Below the pieces are notes generated by a model that saw only the letters and a program-made list of their open reading frames with translations, was not told the DNA's origin and ran no database searches. A stretch of DNA of 64,000 nt from Bactericera cockerelli (Eukaryota; Arthropoda; Insecta; Hemiptera; Triozidae), in NCBI GenBank assembly GCA_024516035.1, contig CM044957.1, positions 47,777,001 to 47,841,000 of the forward strand, in the 5' to 3' direction. A program made the translations under genes and the position numbers. How positions within the stretch are numbered: position 1 is the stretch's first letter; every line of letters starts with the position of its first letter. Below, one piece after another: positions 1 through 11,468 of this stretch.

Positions 1-330
1 CTTTTGTATAAATGTTTCTTTATAAAATAAATAAACTAAACTATAATTATCATGAGTGTTGTTTTTTTAAAAGGTAAGTATTTCACAGGCTTTTTCATTT
101 CATAGCCATGATCAAGAGCTACTGTAGAAGCTTGTGGTCTGTGTTGTACCTTTCATTCAATATACGTCTTTCGGTGAGTTTCATTAAAAAATATATCAAC
201 CGGCCCACTTTTGCGACCCTTTTTCTTTGTTTGACCACAGGGCCGCCAACCTCAGCGATCATCACAATGATTTTTTCCCCACAACATCCTAGGGTGGTAT
301 GCAGAGTCCTGTAGGGACTCACTGTAGGGA
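1..330. mobile_element. Window start: SINE family F tail, reversed
   Basis: At 79-150 the text tatttcacaggctttttcat, then gccatgatcaagagctactg and cttgtggtctgtgttgtacc, is the reverse of the family F 3' part at 50240-50330. The rest of the interval is unassigned. Confidence 0.5.
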
Positions 331-426
331 CGCCTGGCCCATTTGTCCCTTCAGCTGATTTTGTTATGCAGAGACGTTTGTTTGAAGAGCCTGTGCGGAT
401 GGTATTCAGATGTGTCTTGAGAGAAA

Positions 427-713
427 AATTGAGGAGCATACGTGCAAAAATGAACTTCTCCGGAAATATGAATTTTCAGTATGAAGGAAAAACTGATATT
501 ATGAAAAGTAAAACAATATAGAAACAAGTATGGATCTGTTCAGATTTGATCGATACGGTCATTTTGAAAGCGCAATTACTATGAGATGTGTTCGAGTAAG
601 GTCGTTTATTGTTTAATTTTTAAATTCCGCTCAGTATAAACTGTTAGAATCAATTCCTAACTCCATTTTTGTATTTTTGGAGCTATTCATTTTTGCACGT
701 ATGCTCCTCAATT
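427..713. mobile_element. MITE with 28-bp perfect terminal inverted repeats
   Basis: Positions 427-454 (core gaggagcatacgtgcaaa) are exactly reverse-complemented at 686-713 (core tttgcacgtatgctcctc), 28 of 28 bases. The 231-bp interior is AT-rich and non-coding. The target duplication is not clear. Superfamily unknown. Confidence 0.75.
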
Positions 714-1042
714 GTCAAGGTCGAAGTTATCCCTATAGCAAGCTCGGGACAACTCTACAGTGAATCGTAACGGGCTAAAAAAAACGTCTCTACATACCAG
801 CCCTACTCTTATTCATTACAGAGTTCCCACTTATGGACGTACGCCGCTGTTTGCGAGATTAAGTGACTTCGCTGAGGAACAGATCAAGAGACTCCGGATA
901 ATGAAGGCACAACTGAAGTTCCCGGCTCATCACGGCTGTCAGTAACTGTTCCGGTCACTCGGGTCAGTCTTAATTTTATCACTTCTAGACGTTCCACTTA
1001 TTCACCATTGCAGAGCTACAGGGTTCTGCAAGAAGTGCTGAA

Positions 1043-1300
1043 ATAACCGACCTCAGTAGCTGGCTCGATAAGGCGGCCGATGTTCAACAAACGGTTCCGG
1101 ATATGTTGTCTCTAAAATGGGGAGATGGGTTTTTTAGTGGGTGTAAATCCCACACTACTTATATAAGTGTCTTTTAAAGAGTTTTCCCCTATCTCCCCAC
1201 AAAAAAGAAGGCGGCCGACTTGTAACCTGGAGGTCGCCGGTCTTAGTCCAAAGTTCAGCAAAGATTTAGTAAAGCGAACAAGTTATAATTTTATTTATTA
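1043..1300 (+). mobile_element. SINE family A copy split by a 127-bp insertion
   Basis: The head (ccgacctcagtagctggctc, then gataaggcggccga) stops at 1080 and resumes at 1219 with cttgtaacctggaggtcg, then agtaaagcgaa. The intervening 1081-1207 is flanked by AAGGCGGCCGA at 1070-1080 and 1208-1218, an 11-bp target duplication. The insert carries ggggagat near one end and atctcccc near the other. Confidence 0.7.
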
Positions 1301-1529
1301 TTTGACAACATTTTTAAACGTTAGAGGTCTGCTGATGCTAGCAGTTCCTCTGCAATCTCTTCATCAATATCTTCATTCTGGCTCTTGTAGTCTATCATAA
1401 TGCTTTCCAATGTCCTGTTCAAAACCACATTCTGGATGTAAGCTTGTACTCTTTTATTAAAATTTAATGTGTTTATATGTTTCTTATCACAATTAACAAG
1501 TTATCGTATTAGTGGTAATTTCTTTCGTG

Positions 1530-1692
1530 ATATCACAACTATTCAAACTCGCTTTACTAAAACTCCGCTGAAATGGGGACTTGAACCAACTAACTCCAAC
1601 TCCATGTACATCTAATACAACTTCTCACTTTTCTGTTTATACTGATATACCGATTACATGTCCGCCGCCTTATCGATCAAGCTACTGAGGTC
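1530..1692 (-). mobile_element. SINE family A, reversed, with internal insert
   Basis: The order tcgtgatatcacaactattc, aactcgctttact, ggacttgaacca, then gtccgccgccttatcgatca and agctactgaggtcgg is family A reversed. Between the two parts lies about 56 bp containing acaacttctcacttttctgt. The same insert sequence recurs near 10.93 kb and 54.47 kb. Confidence 0.7.
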
Positions 1693-2502
1693 GGTTTGTT
1701 TATTTATTCCTTGAAACGATAACCTGAAGAAATGCTAACGCGACCCCAGGTTTCCGTTTCCTGTGTGGTTTTCTGAGTCGTTTATAGGTGACTTACCAAA
1801 AGGTGCATCAAGGTCAAGCATCACGATCCATGTGTGTGTTTTGAGTCGTTTTCAGTTGGTAAGTGTCATATTAAAGGTGAGTTCAACGCAATCTGATTGG
1901 CGTTGCTTAAGGATCTGCAGGGACGCCTATCCTGCCTCGGGGAGATGTCCTTGGAGAAGTGTTTTATATGTGTTGTGAAAAATAAAAATAATATTTAGTT
2001 CATAGTCTCCTGTCAAGTACCCAAAATTACTTCAAGTACCCAATTTTTTTTTTATTAAAATCTAGATAATAATGAATCTACTTAAAATTATTAAGTTAAT
2101 ATCAATCATAGATTTTTTACCATTTCTTTTCTAATCAGCTATTTCCGGTCCGGAATACACAGCATTATCGTCCCGTCAAAATCCGGAGAGACAATCATCT
2201 TACTCATTTGACATGGAACCTTTTCTTTCTCTCTCTAGTAAGAATAAATTACTAATGCACTCGGATTAAACTCTAACTTGACTAACACTATTTAGAACTG
2301 TCCCTACCTGACCCAGTAGATGAGAAGATGGTGTTAATATTATAAACAATTCAATACATCTTACCGGAATGCATCCAATTAACTTTAGGTGCTGTGGCTC
2401 TTTCAATTGTTGTTTTAAATATGTCAAACCAAGAAGAGCATTCAACATATCTTGAGTTGGACACTCGGGTATCTGAGTCTACAGGTTGTTCATTTAATCT
2501 TG
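1693..2502. other. Unassigned intergenic or intronic DNA
   Basis: No coding region or named repeat seen. Short open frames lack features. Confidence 0.5.
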
Positions 2503-2510
2503 TGCAAACG

Positions 2511-2812
2511 TCAACTTACTGAACTTACTTACTACTGAATTCTGATGATCTTGTTCAAACTGTCAACTTAATGAACTTACTTACTACTGAATTCTGATGA
2601 TTTTGTTCAAACCGTCAACTTACTGAACTAACTAACTACTGAATTCTGATGATCTTGTTCAAACCGTCAACTTACTTAACTTACTAACTACTGAACTCTC
2701 ATGATCTTGTTCAAAGCGTCGACTTACTAACTACTGAATTCTGATGATCTTGTTCAAACCGTCAACTTACTGAACTTATTAACTACTGAATTCTGATGAT
2801 CTTGTTTGAACT
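2511..2812. repeat. 52-bp tandem repeat, six copies
   Basis: The unit starts gtcaacttactgaactta and ends gatgatcttgttcaaacc. Four units are 52 bp; the fifth has a 9-bp deletion (43 bp); the sixth decays at its end. Copies differ by only a few substitutions. Confidence 0.85.
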
Positions 2813-2875
2813 TTTGGAGCTGTTGAAGAGAGGTCTCCTATGTCAACTGTAAGAAATTTAATTAAAATAATCGCT

Positions 2876-3010
2876 AAGGCGGTAGCATGTAGGTCGCGGT
2901 GGTTGTGATTTTTAGGTCGCTGGTTTAAATCCCATATTCAGCAAAAGAATATAGTAACGCGAGTTTGGGTAATTGTGACATCACGAAAGTGATTACCACA
3001 AATATGACAA
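2876..3010 (+). mobile_element. SINE family A, diverged
   Basis: aaggcggtagcatgtaggtc, ggtcgctggtttaaatccc, acgcgagtttgggtaattgt and catcacgaaagtgattacca follow the family A order. The 5' head is largely lost. Confidence 0.6.
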
Positions 3011-3128
3011 CTTTCTGTACGATTTAGAAATTATTCGATATCTTTGGGTTTTTTTTAACTTTACTTAACGCCCTGCAAACGAGAGCAATTACTAAGTAAA
3101 ATATCTTAACTATCTTATCTTTTGTGTA

Positions 3129-3718
3129 TTATAAACTATGATTTGATTTCACAAAGTACAAGTTTTGTGTTCTCTTGAAAAACACTCGGTGGGTCTGCAA
3201 AGTCCAAATTTGAGGAATATGTGATATAAATATCCATGGCTGTGGGCAGTGTTGAGTCACTGTTTCAATTGGCATTTCTTTTAAACTCTTCGATACAAGT
3301 TGTATATCAAAACCTAATTGAAAAAAAAACGCTTGAAAACCAGTGATAAACGACACTTCCTTCTTATTACTTCCAGCGAGCAGGTCACAGACACACGAGT
3401 CCTGCCTGACGGGGAGACAACATCAATTAAAATCCAGGACAGTTGAGGAGATAGTGTTCCACAGGTTGGGTTTATCAGATCAAACAATCTCGGCTCTGGA
3501 CGGCGGAAGATGAATTTGTCTTGGACTTCCAGAAGTGCAGCAAGTGCTGCATTGATAGGTGTTTCAAGTCGTATTTTTCTGGTGGATATCGGTGGATATT
3601 TACGATCATAGAGTTGCCTATTCATTTCGAAGAGATAGACTGAGATAGAGTAAGGAATGAGTGTACGCGCGGGGACGTCTGAAGGCTTTGGAAAGAAACG
3701 TTCAAGAAAGTAGACCAA
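3129..3718 (-). pseudogene. Two overlapping frames, possible frameshifted exon or relic
   Basis: On the - strand a 134-residue frame (3718 down to 3314) is followed in another frame by a 75-residue frame (3356 down to 3129). Both look more protein-like in composition than the surrounding translations: residues such as LIPYSISVYLFEMNRQLYDR in the first and FITGFQAFFFQLGFDIQL in the second. A single-base indel near 3340-3370 would link them. I do not recognise the family. It could be a pseudogene, a TE relic or chance. No start context or splice sites decide it. Confidence 0.3.
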
Positions 3719-3914
3719 GATACCGGGATAGTTTGATCACATGCAGATCGTATAGGTAATTAAAAAGAGATGAAGATTGTGTGAAAAGGAAAATTGAGTG
3801 GAAATTATAGGCGGGCCAAAGAAGTTAAAGATGGAGACCAAGCTTAGTTGAAGAGATAAGTTAGTATTCTCAATGTTAACATAATATTTGTATTGATTTG
3901 TATTGATTACTTTT

Positions 3915-4030
3915 GTTATATCACAGTTACTCCAACTTCCTTTACTAAATCTACGTTGAAACCATGACTTGAACCACCGACCTCCAGGTTACATGTCCGC
4001 GGCTTTATCGATCAAGCTACTGAGGTCTGT
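3915..4030 (-). mobile_element. SINE family A, reversed
   Basis: ttgttatatcacagttactc, gacttgaaccaccgacctcc and atcgatcaagctactgaggt match family A reversed. Confidence 0.75.
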
Positions 4031-4394
4031 AATTTAAAAGATATACGTCTGACCTTAACCCCGGGAGGGGCGATCTAATAGTGGGGCACCAAGCTTAGGT
4101 GGAGAGATAAAGTAGAGGAAGATTTGAGAGAGATGAGTTGCAATAGATAAGGACGCTCTGAACAATCAAAACAACGTCTATCAATGAAAACATAGGTTTT
4201 GGGAAAAGCTGGAGTGAAAAAAGAAGATAATATCGATTCGTTTTAGCTGTTTAATGAATTCCAAAATCTATACAGTGCTATACTAACATAAAATTGGATT
4301 AATAATTATTAGACAAATCGAGAACTGAAGTTTTGTGTTACTTTAAATTTACTCAAAAGGCTGTCTGGTTCAATAATAGGTATATTCTTACTGG

Positions 4395-4535
4395 TGTGGG
4401 CTGAGAGGTAATCACCTCTCAGCCAAACTCCTAACTTGAAGAAATTAAATTTACTCTTTAAATTTCTTACAAAGTTGGTAAATTTGTAAGAAAATGTAAG
4501 GTACCCTACATTTTTTGTAGGGTCTGGAGCCCACA
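4395..4535. repeat. Cluster of three perfect hairpins
   Basis: GGCTGAGAGGT/ACCTCTCAGCC (4399-4409 with 4414-4424, loop AATC). TTTCTTACAAA/TTTGTAAGAAA (4463-4473 with 4483-4493). ACCCTACA/TGTAGGGT (4503-4510 with 4516-4523). An outer TGTGGGCT/AGCCCACA pair (4395-4402 with 4528-4535) could close the set, partly competing with the first hairpin. Confidence 0.6.
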
Positions 4536-5229
4536 GTCTAAATAAAGCAATAATACTACCACTTCTACTGCTACTACCCTAAAGTGACTAACATCAGAAG
4601 CATGAAGAGAACGCCCTAAAACAAAAACCGGATCAACATCGACAGTTGGTCAGATATTTTCGGAGATACAATGTTGGTATTTTTTTTCTTTTTTTTTTCT
4701 TTCTTTTTCCATTCCACAATAGCTCGGTTGCACATTCTGCAACAGATTGCCACCCAGTCAGTTGTCACGACTGACGTGCATCTCCTGACGACCTGCTCAT
4801 GTCTGACGACCACACGGGGTCATCTGAGGCGCCATCTTCCAATTATGTGCGCAAAACTGTACGTGATGTTCTACATTGGTCACTCATATCCGTCAACGAG
4901 ATCTTCTCATTCAAATGACAGTTTCTTGAGCAATTGCATTTGCATGAGGCTTCTCGGATTCTCAGTTCTCGGACTTGTGAATATAACTGGGAGATGACTG
5001 GACATAACTGCAGTCTGAGGGAGATCTCCGGGTGATTTGACAGTTACATGTGACACAAAAGGGAATCATTCAATTCCAGATGCTTCATTATTTGGTACTG
5101 ACATTCAAGTGAGATTTGTGTAAAATTAAATTGCTTTGGGTTCGAGTTAGGAAATCCACAAGAGATTACTTGGATATGTATCTATGAAGGTATACACTTT
5201 ACATATATAGGTAGGTATCTATAATTTAT

Positions 5230-5430
5230 AATGATAACACTCTATAGTGGAAGGCAACCACCAGGCCAAGTTAATGCTCAGAGCATTTTCTAACACTTAA
5301 CCCAAATTAGTGAGGAAATTCATGTACTGGGTGAGATTTGAACCGACAGATCCCTAATCTACCTGGATTACCAGACTAGCGCATTAAACTTGACTGCCAG
5401 TGCTCAACTTGACTACCAGTTCATACTTGT
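5230..5430 (-). mobile_element. SINE family E
   Basis: Shares taatgataacactctatagt, ggaaggcaaccaccaggc, gctcagagcattttctaaca, gtgagatttgaaccgacaga and ctacctggattaccagacta with copies at 31.5, 40.9 and 49.5 kb. The box-B-like gatttgaacc reads on the minus strand. Confidence 0.7.
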
Positions 5431-5433
5431 AAA

Positions 5434-6329
5434 TCATAATAGAACTGTACCAGGGATTTCCCATCCTCGCGTCGCATCGTGAAGAAACAGCCTGAATTCC
5501 AAATTGGCAATTTCTCAAATAAAAATCTTGAAACTCATCTTGGTAGGTACCTACCTAAGTTTCCGTTTCCCAACAGAGATACTAATGCTAGCAATGTACA
5601 TACAATATACATAGATTCATTTATAGCGTTCCATTCAAATTGCTCGCATAATGAACGCATTCTGGGCTCCCTCCCGAGATCATGGGTAATAGCTCTAGCT
5701 GTAGTAGATTTAGCTGAGACCGCAAAACACATAGCAACGGATGATGGAACTACTAGAACCATTGCAAGACAATCCCAGCAACCTCAGACTTGAGCTGAAT
5801 AATGAACCATGGAATATGTTTGTAGATTACGTGTGAGGTGTTTTACAAGATCTCGAGCCTTGGACGCCTGGCGAAACATTACAAAATAATTCCAAACCGC
5901 AACCGTTGATCTCTGAATCTTTCAAAGCCAAAGCACAACGGGCAGGTAAGATGGGACCTTGACTGTTGAGTAAAAAATTGCTCCAATAGATGCTTATAAT
6001 GAAAATTAGTAATCTAGAGACCTCAATTGTTAGGTCAATGAGGAGGTGTCAACATCTTGGTTTATAATGTGCACCTTAACGGTAGAAAACGTAGTGACCT
6101 ACTTACCCGACCCTTGGTAGTGCCAAGGATGTGTGGAGTTCTGTAAGGGAGAGAACGCTCATTCGATTCTAGATATAATCTTTACTTGAACTGGAGAAAT
6201 GCAGAAGTGGTAGAATTTCTGAAATTTATTTAATGAATTAAATATTACGACTATTAGATATTAGTTTTAAATTTTCATACTCTTTTAATCTGTATATTTA
6301 CAGACAATATTTACTTACCTCTATATTTA
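5434..6329. other. Unassigned DNA
   Basis: Overlapping short frames on both strands at 5479-5793, none with a recognisable motif. The palindrome ggtaggtacctacc lies near 5540. Nothing else seen. Confidence 0.4.
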
Positions 6330-6464
6330 CCGACCTCAGTAGCTTGATCGATAAGGCGGCGGACTTGTAACCCCCAGTTCAAATCCCCAGTTAAAAATAC
6401 ATATAATTAGTAAAGTGAGTTTGAGGAGTTGTGATATCACGAAAGTGAATAACAAAAATATGAT
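6330..6464 (+). mobile_element. SINE family A
   Basis: ccgacctcagtagcttgatc, gataaggcggcggacttgta, gttcaaatcccc, agtaaagtgagtttgagga and tgatatcacgaaagtgaata appear in order: a tRNA-like head with box A and box B, then the family tail. Confidence 0.85.
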
Positions 6465-6582
6465 GAAAAGAACCTTTATTTAAACTTTCAATGAGCTAGA
6501 AATCCCCGAAAAGATAGTTCTTTTGTTCCATAAAGCTACTCATATTGTGAAACTGGTATTTAAACGCAGTTCATTCCACCAG

Positions 6583-6748
6583 TAGCTCATTCCAGAAACA
6601 CACTCCGCTCCCATAATCTCCCTTTCAACCGTCACGCAACACTCTCTGATTGGTTGATTTGAACGCAATAACAACAGAGTGGGTTGTGTGACTGTTGAAA
6701 CGGAGATTCGGGGATTTTGAGTGTGGAAAGTGTTTCTGGAATGGGCTA
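6583..6748. mobile_element. MITE, TAGCYCATTCCAGAAA termini
   Basis: The left end TAGCTCATTCCAGAAACAC is mirrored by the right end GTGTTTCTGGAATGGGCTA. The arms continue with atctccctttcaac paired to gttgaaacggagat. Related copy at 55.12 kb. Confidence 0.75.
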
Positions 6749-6764
6749 CAGATATTCATTTTAG

Positions 6765-6905
6765 CCTCATTTTATTAAATATGTTGGATCAAGTTTTATT
6801 TACAAATGACATAGAATATTTACATACTCGTACATAGATATTAAAATTAATAAAATAAAACTTGATCAAGGGCGGTGCTAATGCCAATGGCATTCTCTTC
6901 CGAGC
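6765..6905 (-). repeat. Dispersed repeat G
   Basis: gatcaagttttatttacaaa, then aacttgatcaagggcggtgc and taatgccaatggcattctct. The same layout recurs near 14.93, 25.75, 30.55 and 63.56 kb. Possibly the 3' end of a retroposon read on the minus strand. Confidence 0.5.
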
Positions 6906-7509
6906 ATTCTCATTTTAACGTTTAAGAAATATTATGTAAGATACATATCGAGTAATATTGAAACAATGGTCCAAGAGAGACTCAAAGATTCTGTAGTTGC
7001 TTGATATATAGAGCTTACGAAGAAGGAGCCTGAGGAGGTATGCAGAGAAAGTATAACATCTCCAAATTATATCTTGAGATTATTTCTATTTTGCTTAACA
7101 AGGCATTCTTCAAAATAAATAGTAGCTATTTTTATGTTCATTCTCGTAGAATTAAAAGATCCGAGAGAGTCTCCTTCGTTTAACATAAAAAATGTTTGAT
7201 ATGACTATCGGGCAGATCTTGTACGCGTGCTGTTTCAGAATCTAAACTTCTACCAATACTTTCAACCGTCGAATCATTTATTTCTCTTAATGATGTCAAA
7301 AATGTAAGTGTACATGAAGCTTGCTGTCCTATATAACAAATCTGATTATTTTATTATTCAATGAAAGTTTTGAAATATTTACTAAAACAAGTTTCAAAGT
7401 CTTAACAAGTGAATACTCCATCTGCACTGGATAATGGGTAAAAAATAATGGATTTTTAAGTAACTTAGTTGTTTCAATAATGAAAAGAAATGACTGCTTC
7501 TCTATCTTT

Positions 7510-8300
7510 CACTTGCTATCAAATGAAATGCATAAGACACATGGAACCTGTGGTCGCAGAAATAACGAGGCATATGCTAGTGAGGGGCAACATTCTTAGC
7601 ATATTGATAGTACTTACTAATTAACAGTTTGTTCTGGTTAAATGTGTGGTCAATCCAACGCAGGTGTCTGTGTTTACCATCCGGATCACGAGGCTGACCT
7701 CTTCTATATTTGAAAATGTGCGAGTTGATGTGAAAACCATGGAATATATCAGACAAATGAGCATTGGACGAATTGAACCAGGCGCGGCCGGTGCTAAAGA
7801 GCTGCGGAACTGCAGCACTCCCAGACAAAAAAGAAAAACAGAGGATTTTTTCAAATTCTAGCTCTTACACAGTGAAAATTATCACATATTTCTGGAATAA
7901 ATAATGCATAATTATTAAGATTGGCATGGTAAACAAGCCAGACCAGCAGTCTGGATGGGGGGCTATAAACAGGGAGTAGACCAGCAGTCTGGCTGGGGGA
8001 CTATGAACAGGGAGTAGACCAGCATTGGCTTGGTTCTGGGGGCCCTTGTCAATTATTAGCCTCCTTGTAAAGACAGTGGTAGAAGTGCTGAGTCATTCCT
8101 CCGATGTCTGGCTACCATCGTTCACGATGGCGCCACCCTATGATGATGATGATGGTAAACAAACTCAAACTCTTAGCTATTTCAAAAGCGACTCGATTAA
8201 TCCCATTTTAGTCCGGTTTATGTGGCAGCGCCCTGAAACTTTTTCCCCCGGCCACGCCTGGAGGGACCACAGGAAACTGATATTCATTTTCTATTCCAAT
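7510..8300. mobile_element. hAT-like repeat relic, rearranged
   Basis: Blocks shared with the element at 9395-10163: gaaccaggcgcggccggtgc, agagctgcggaactgcag, aataatgcataattattaag and agtccggtttatgtggcag. The block cataagacac...gttctggttaaatgtg lies before these here but after them in the other copy, so one of the two is rearranged or composite. Interrupted by the retroposon at 7937-8151. Confidence 0.55.
7937..8151 (+). mobile_element. Retroposon with internal minisatellite and GAT tail
   Basis: Flanked by the 11-bp duplication ATGGTAAACAA at 7926-7936 and 8152-8162. Starts with repeats of gaccagcagtctgg...gggagta, continues with gggcccttgtcaattattag and tccgatgtctggctaccatc, and ends in tgatgatgatgatg. 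A reversed second copy lies at 51789-52066. It has inserted into the hAT-like repeat. No coding region. Confidence 0.75.
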
Positions 8301-8717
8301 TGGGACACTGTACACAAGAACTCTGGTCTATGTCAGTCAAGTGTGAATGCAAAGTGAGTAGGTACAATTGGATGTGCTTCTAAATGCAAATTCATACATT
8401 TTTAAGGGACTAATATTTGACTTCCGATTACACAACAGACTCATTGCATATTACTAGTTCTAATATGTTAATATGCTCAAGTGTGGAAATTTTCACAATG
8501 ATGATTATTATTATTTTACATTTTTTTAATAAAGATATAGATACAAAAAGAGATTGGTAAATATACAATATAACAAATGAAAAAAATAAATAAAAAAAAA
8601 AACAGAAAAAAATGGAGAAAAATAAAAGACATAAGATAGAAGAGTCTTTTGAGTTAAAAAGAAGTCTTTTAATCTTTTCAATATTTCTATTACGAGTTAG
8701 TTTACACATAAGTTAGA

Positions 8718-8865
8718 GGCCGTTTAGTAGCTGGATCGATAAGGCGGCGAACTCGTAATCTGTGGAGGTCGGTGGTTCGAGTCTCAAGTAGAGAAATTTT
8801 TTTTAGTAAAGCGAGTTTGAATAATTATGACATCACTATTGTGATTAGTATAAAATCTATAAGTA
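8718..8865 (+). mobile_element. SINE family A
   Basis: tagtagctggatcgataagg, ctgtggaggtcggtggttcg and agtaaagcgagtttgaata: head with box B and family tail. Confidence 0.8.
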
Positions 8866-9394
8866 TATAATATGAGGTACCTATAGAAACGATAGATACA
8901 ATTGTTTTTTTAATGAGCTGATGACATTGGTGGACATATATTAGAGCCTAAGGGCCGAAAAGTATGAAACAGGATTAGTTAATCTTAGTGGATACTATTC
9001 CTTAACTTCCACCTTGCCAACATTTGTACAGGTCATGGGAAATGAAGAAAGTCGTGTTATGTTCTGTTAAAAATTAATTTTTTTTTCTGATTTAGGTTTA
9101 ACTTTGCTTTCAACAACATGTTTTATTATTTCTTAAAACGTCAAATCTTCTCCTTCAGTTTTGATAAAGTGACTATACTTATCTTAATAAATCGATACAT
9201 ATATGAAGTCCGGGACTTGTCATCCTACACGAAATGTCCAACCAGTTTATGAATTAATGTACCTGATTTTGGCCATTTGTGAGACTTCTTCGAGCATATA
9301 GGTGTTGTTGTAAACCGGAATATTGACTTATGCAAATGAAGGACAATCAATCGAATTCGAAATGATATAATTAAGTACAAAAAACGTTCTAGAT

Positions 9395-10163
9395 CAGGGG
9401 TTCCCAAACTTTTTTTTTTCTTCTCTATCTCTTTTTGTATTGTGAACAGGTGCGGCCGGTGATAAGGAGCTGCCAAACTGCAGACCCCCAGATGAAAAGG
9501 ACAAAAGAGGATTTTTTTCATTCTGGAACGTATACAGAGGAAATCATAACATATTGCTATAGAATAATGTATAATTATAATGATTAGCATGATGAAAAAA
9601 GTCAAACTCGTTAGTTACTAAGTAAAAAAGCGACTCTTTAAATCCAATTTTAGCCCGGTTTATGTGGCAGCACCCAAATAACATTTTTACACCGCCCGCG
9701 CTCGGTTGTGAAGGGCCATATACGATACCCGTCTTTAAGGCTTTAACGGCAGGTTTTAGGGCTGTTTTTAAGGCTTTTTTTTTAGGCATCTCACTATGTG
9801 AGCTGTGTTCATCATGAAAAAATGCATAAGACACTATATGGTTAAAAGTCACAACGAAGCAAATGTTAGTGAAGGTCTACAATCTTAGATTATTGATAGT
9901 TACTGAAAAAAATTGTTCTGCATTTAACCATACTAATAACTAAAACTCCATAAACTATTAAAATAAATTCAAAAAGTCCATGCTGGAACCCTTCCGGTTG
10001 AAGTTAAAAAAAAATTAATATTTTTTTTGAAAATATTTACTGCATTTGCTGCATGTTGTCAATCCAACCGATTATGTTCATCCAACCATCCTGATGCAAA
10101 CTTCCATGAGGCCTTCGTGGCCACTTCGGGGACCGCGAGCCACAGTTTGGGAAACGCTACCTG
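9395..10163. mobile_element. hAT-type non-autonomous element
   Basis: Left terminus CAGGGGTTCCCAAACTTTT, right terminus CAGTTTGGGAAACGCTACCTG (imperfect inverted repeat), as in insect hAT elements. The flanking octamers ttctagat and ttcttatt agree only at five of eight positions. Contains no transposase frame. Confidence 0.65.
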
Positions 10164-10412
10164 TTCTTATTTTGCTGATGATACTAACCTGTTTTCACCA
10201 TATTGATTATTCTTTGATTGGGATGAATGAGAAATCGAGAAGAAAAGTTTTACTCAAATTCTTTTGCAAGGCTTGGTCGCTGTGACCTCTTAGATTTACA
10301 CTATCGTGCATCGCCCTAAGTTTGACTGATTTGACTTGTTATAGACGTAATGGCAGCACATTTATTTAAAACTTTGGATAATAATAAAAAGCCTCCAAGA
10401 TAATAATAATTT

Positions 10413-10490
10413 TCCTTAATATCCATTCTTCTTCTTTCACTTTACCTTTTCCTAATATCCATTCTTCTTCTTTCACTTTACCTTTTCCCT
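10413..10490. repeat. 39-bp direct duplication, two copies
   Basis: taatatccattcttcttctt followed by tcactttaccttttcc occurs twice in tandem. Confidence 0.8.
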
Positions 10491-10529
10491 TTCTTTACCT
10501 TTTTCATTCTCACATGGTTTAAGGGTGGT

Positions 10530-10700
10530 TTATTGTGGCTCATTTTTACGGCTGTATGCCCTTCCTCAGGCTAATAATTCTATTCGATTTAACGTCCTGA
10601 TTCAGGTAGATAGGACGGGGCTTTTACTCTCCATTCCTTGGAAATCGTACCAGCTACCTACGTTAGACTCACCCAGCCTGGATAGAGCCGGAAATTTATT
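10530..10700 (-). mobile_element. Family C SINE body, reversed, headless
   Basis: gatttaacgtcctgattcag, ggacggggcttttactctcc, accagctacctacgttagac and tcacccagcctggat match the family C body, without the 5S head. Confidence 0.55.
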
Positions 10701-11319
10701 ATTTATTTAAATTTTAATATCCTTTATACCTTCCTCGTCCTATAGGAAAGAAAGTAATCCATGACGAAAAGTGATTAACACAAATATGATTAAAAAAAAA
10801 AAAATACTTTCCTTATTATAGGATAAGGAAAGTAAATAATGGATTTTCAAAACTATCACGATGAAAGCTGATCACGTAATAACCTTGACACACCTGTCGA
10901 AATGTTCTGAAATTCATGTACATCCAGTACATCTCATACAACTTCTCACTTTTCTGTTTCTACTGATATTAGGTATTATCCTTCTGGCAACCACAGGATA
11001 ACATTTACCAAAATGAGATCAAACACTCCATTAAGCTTTGACACTTATATCTCCCTGTCTCAGGGGCTTGTGCTCGTATAACAATAGAAAACTCATTTAC
11101 AGAGTCAGCTCTAGCTTTGCTATTGAAAATTAATTGTTCGTTATAGGTAGCCGTGCTGTCGTTTCGTCCATTATACTCCTAGCCACAACTGGTTTTAATT
11201 AACTACCGACTCGTAAATTTTTCTAGCTCTCCTGCAAAATATTTTATGAAGACTTGACCTTAAAACTTTTGTTCTTTGGAAACTAGTCTGACAGGGTGGG
11301 TGTGAATGTGTATAGCAGT

Positions 11320-11468
11320 TGTCATATTTGTGTTGATGGCTTTCATGAGGCCACAACTACTCAATCTCGCTCTACTAAATATTAATTTGCTTAACCTGGG
11401 ACTTGAACCACCGTCCTACCGATTACAAGTCCGCCGCTCCGCCTTATCGATCAAGCTACTATGCTCGG
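11320..11468 (-). mobile_element. SINE family A, reversed
   Basis: tcatatttgtgttgatggct, actcaatctcgctctactaa, gacttgaaccaccgtcc and ccgccttatcgatcaagcta. Confidence 0.75.
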
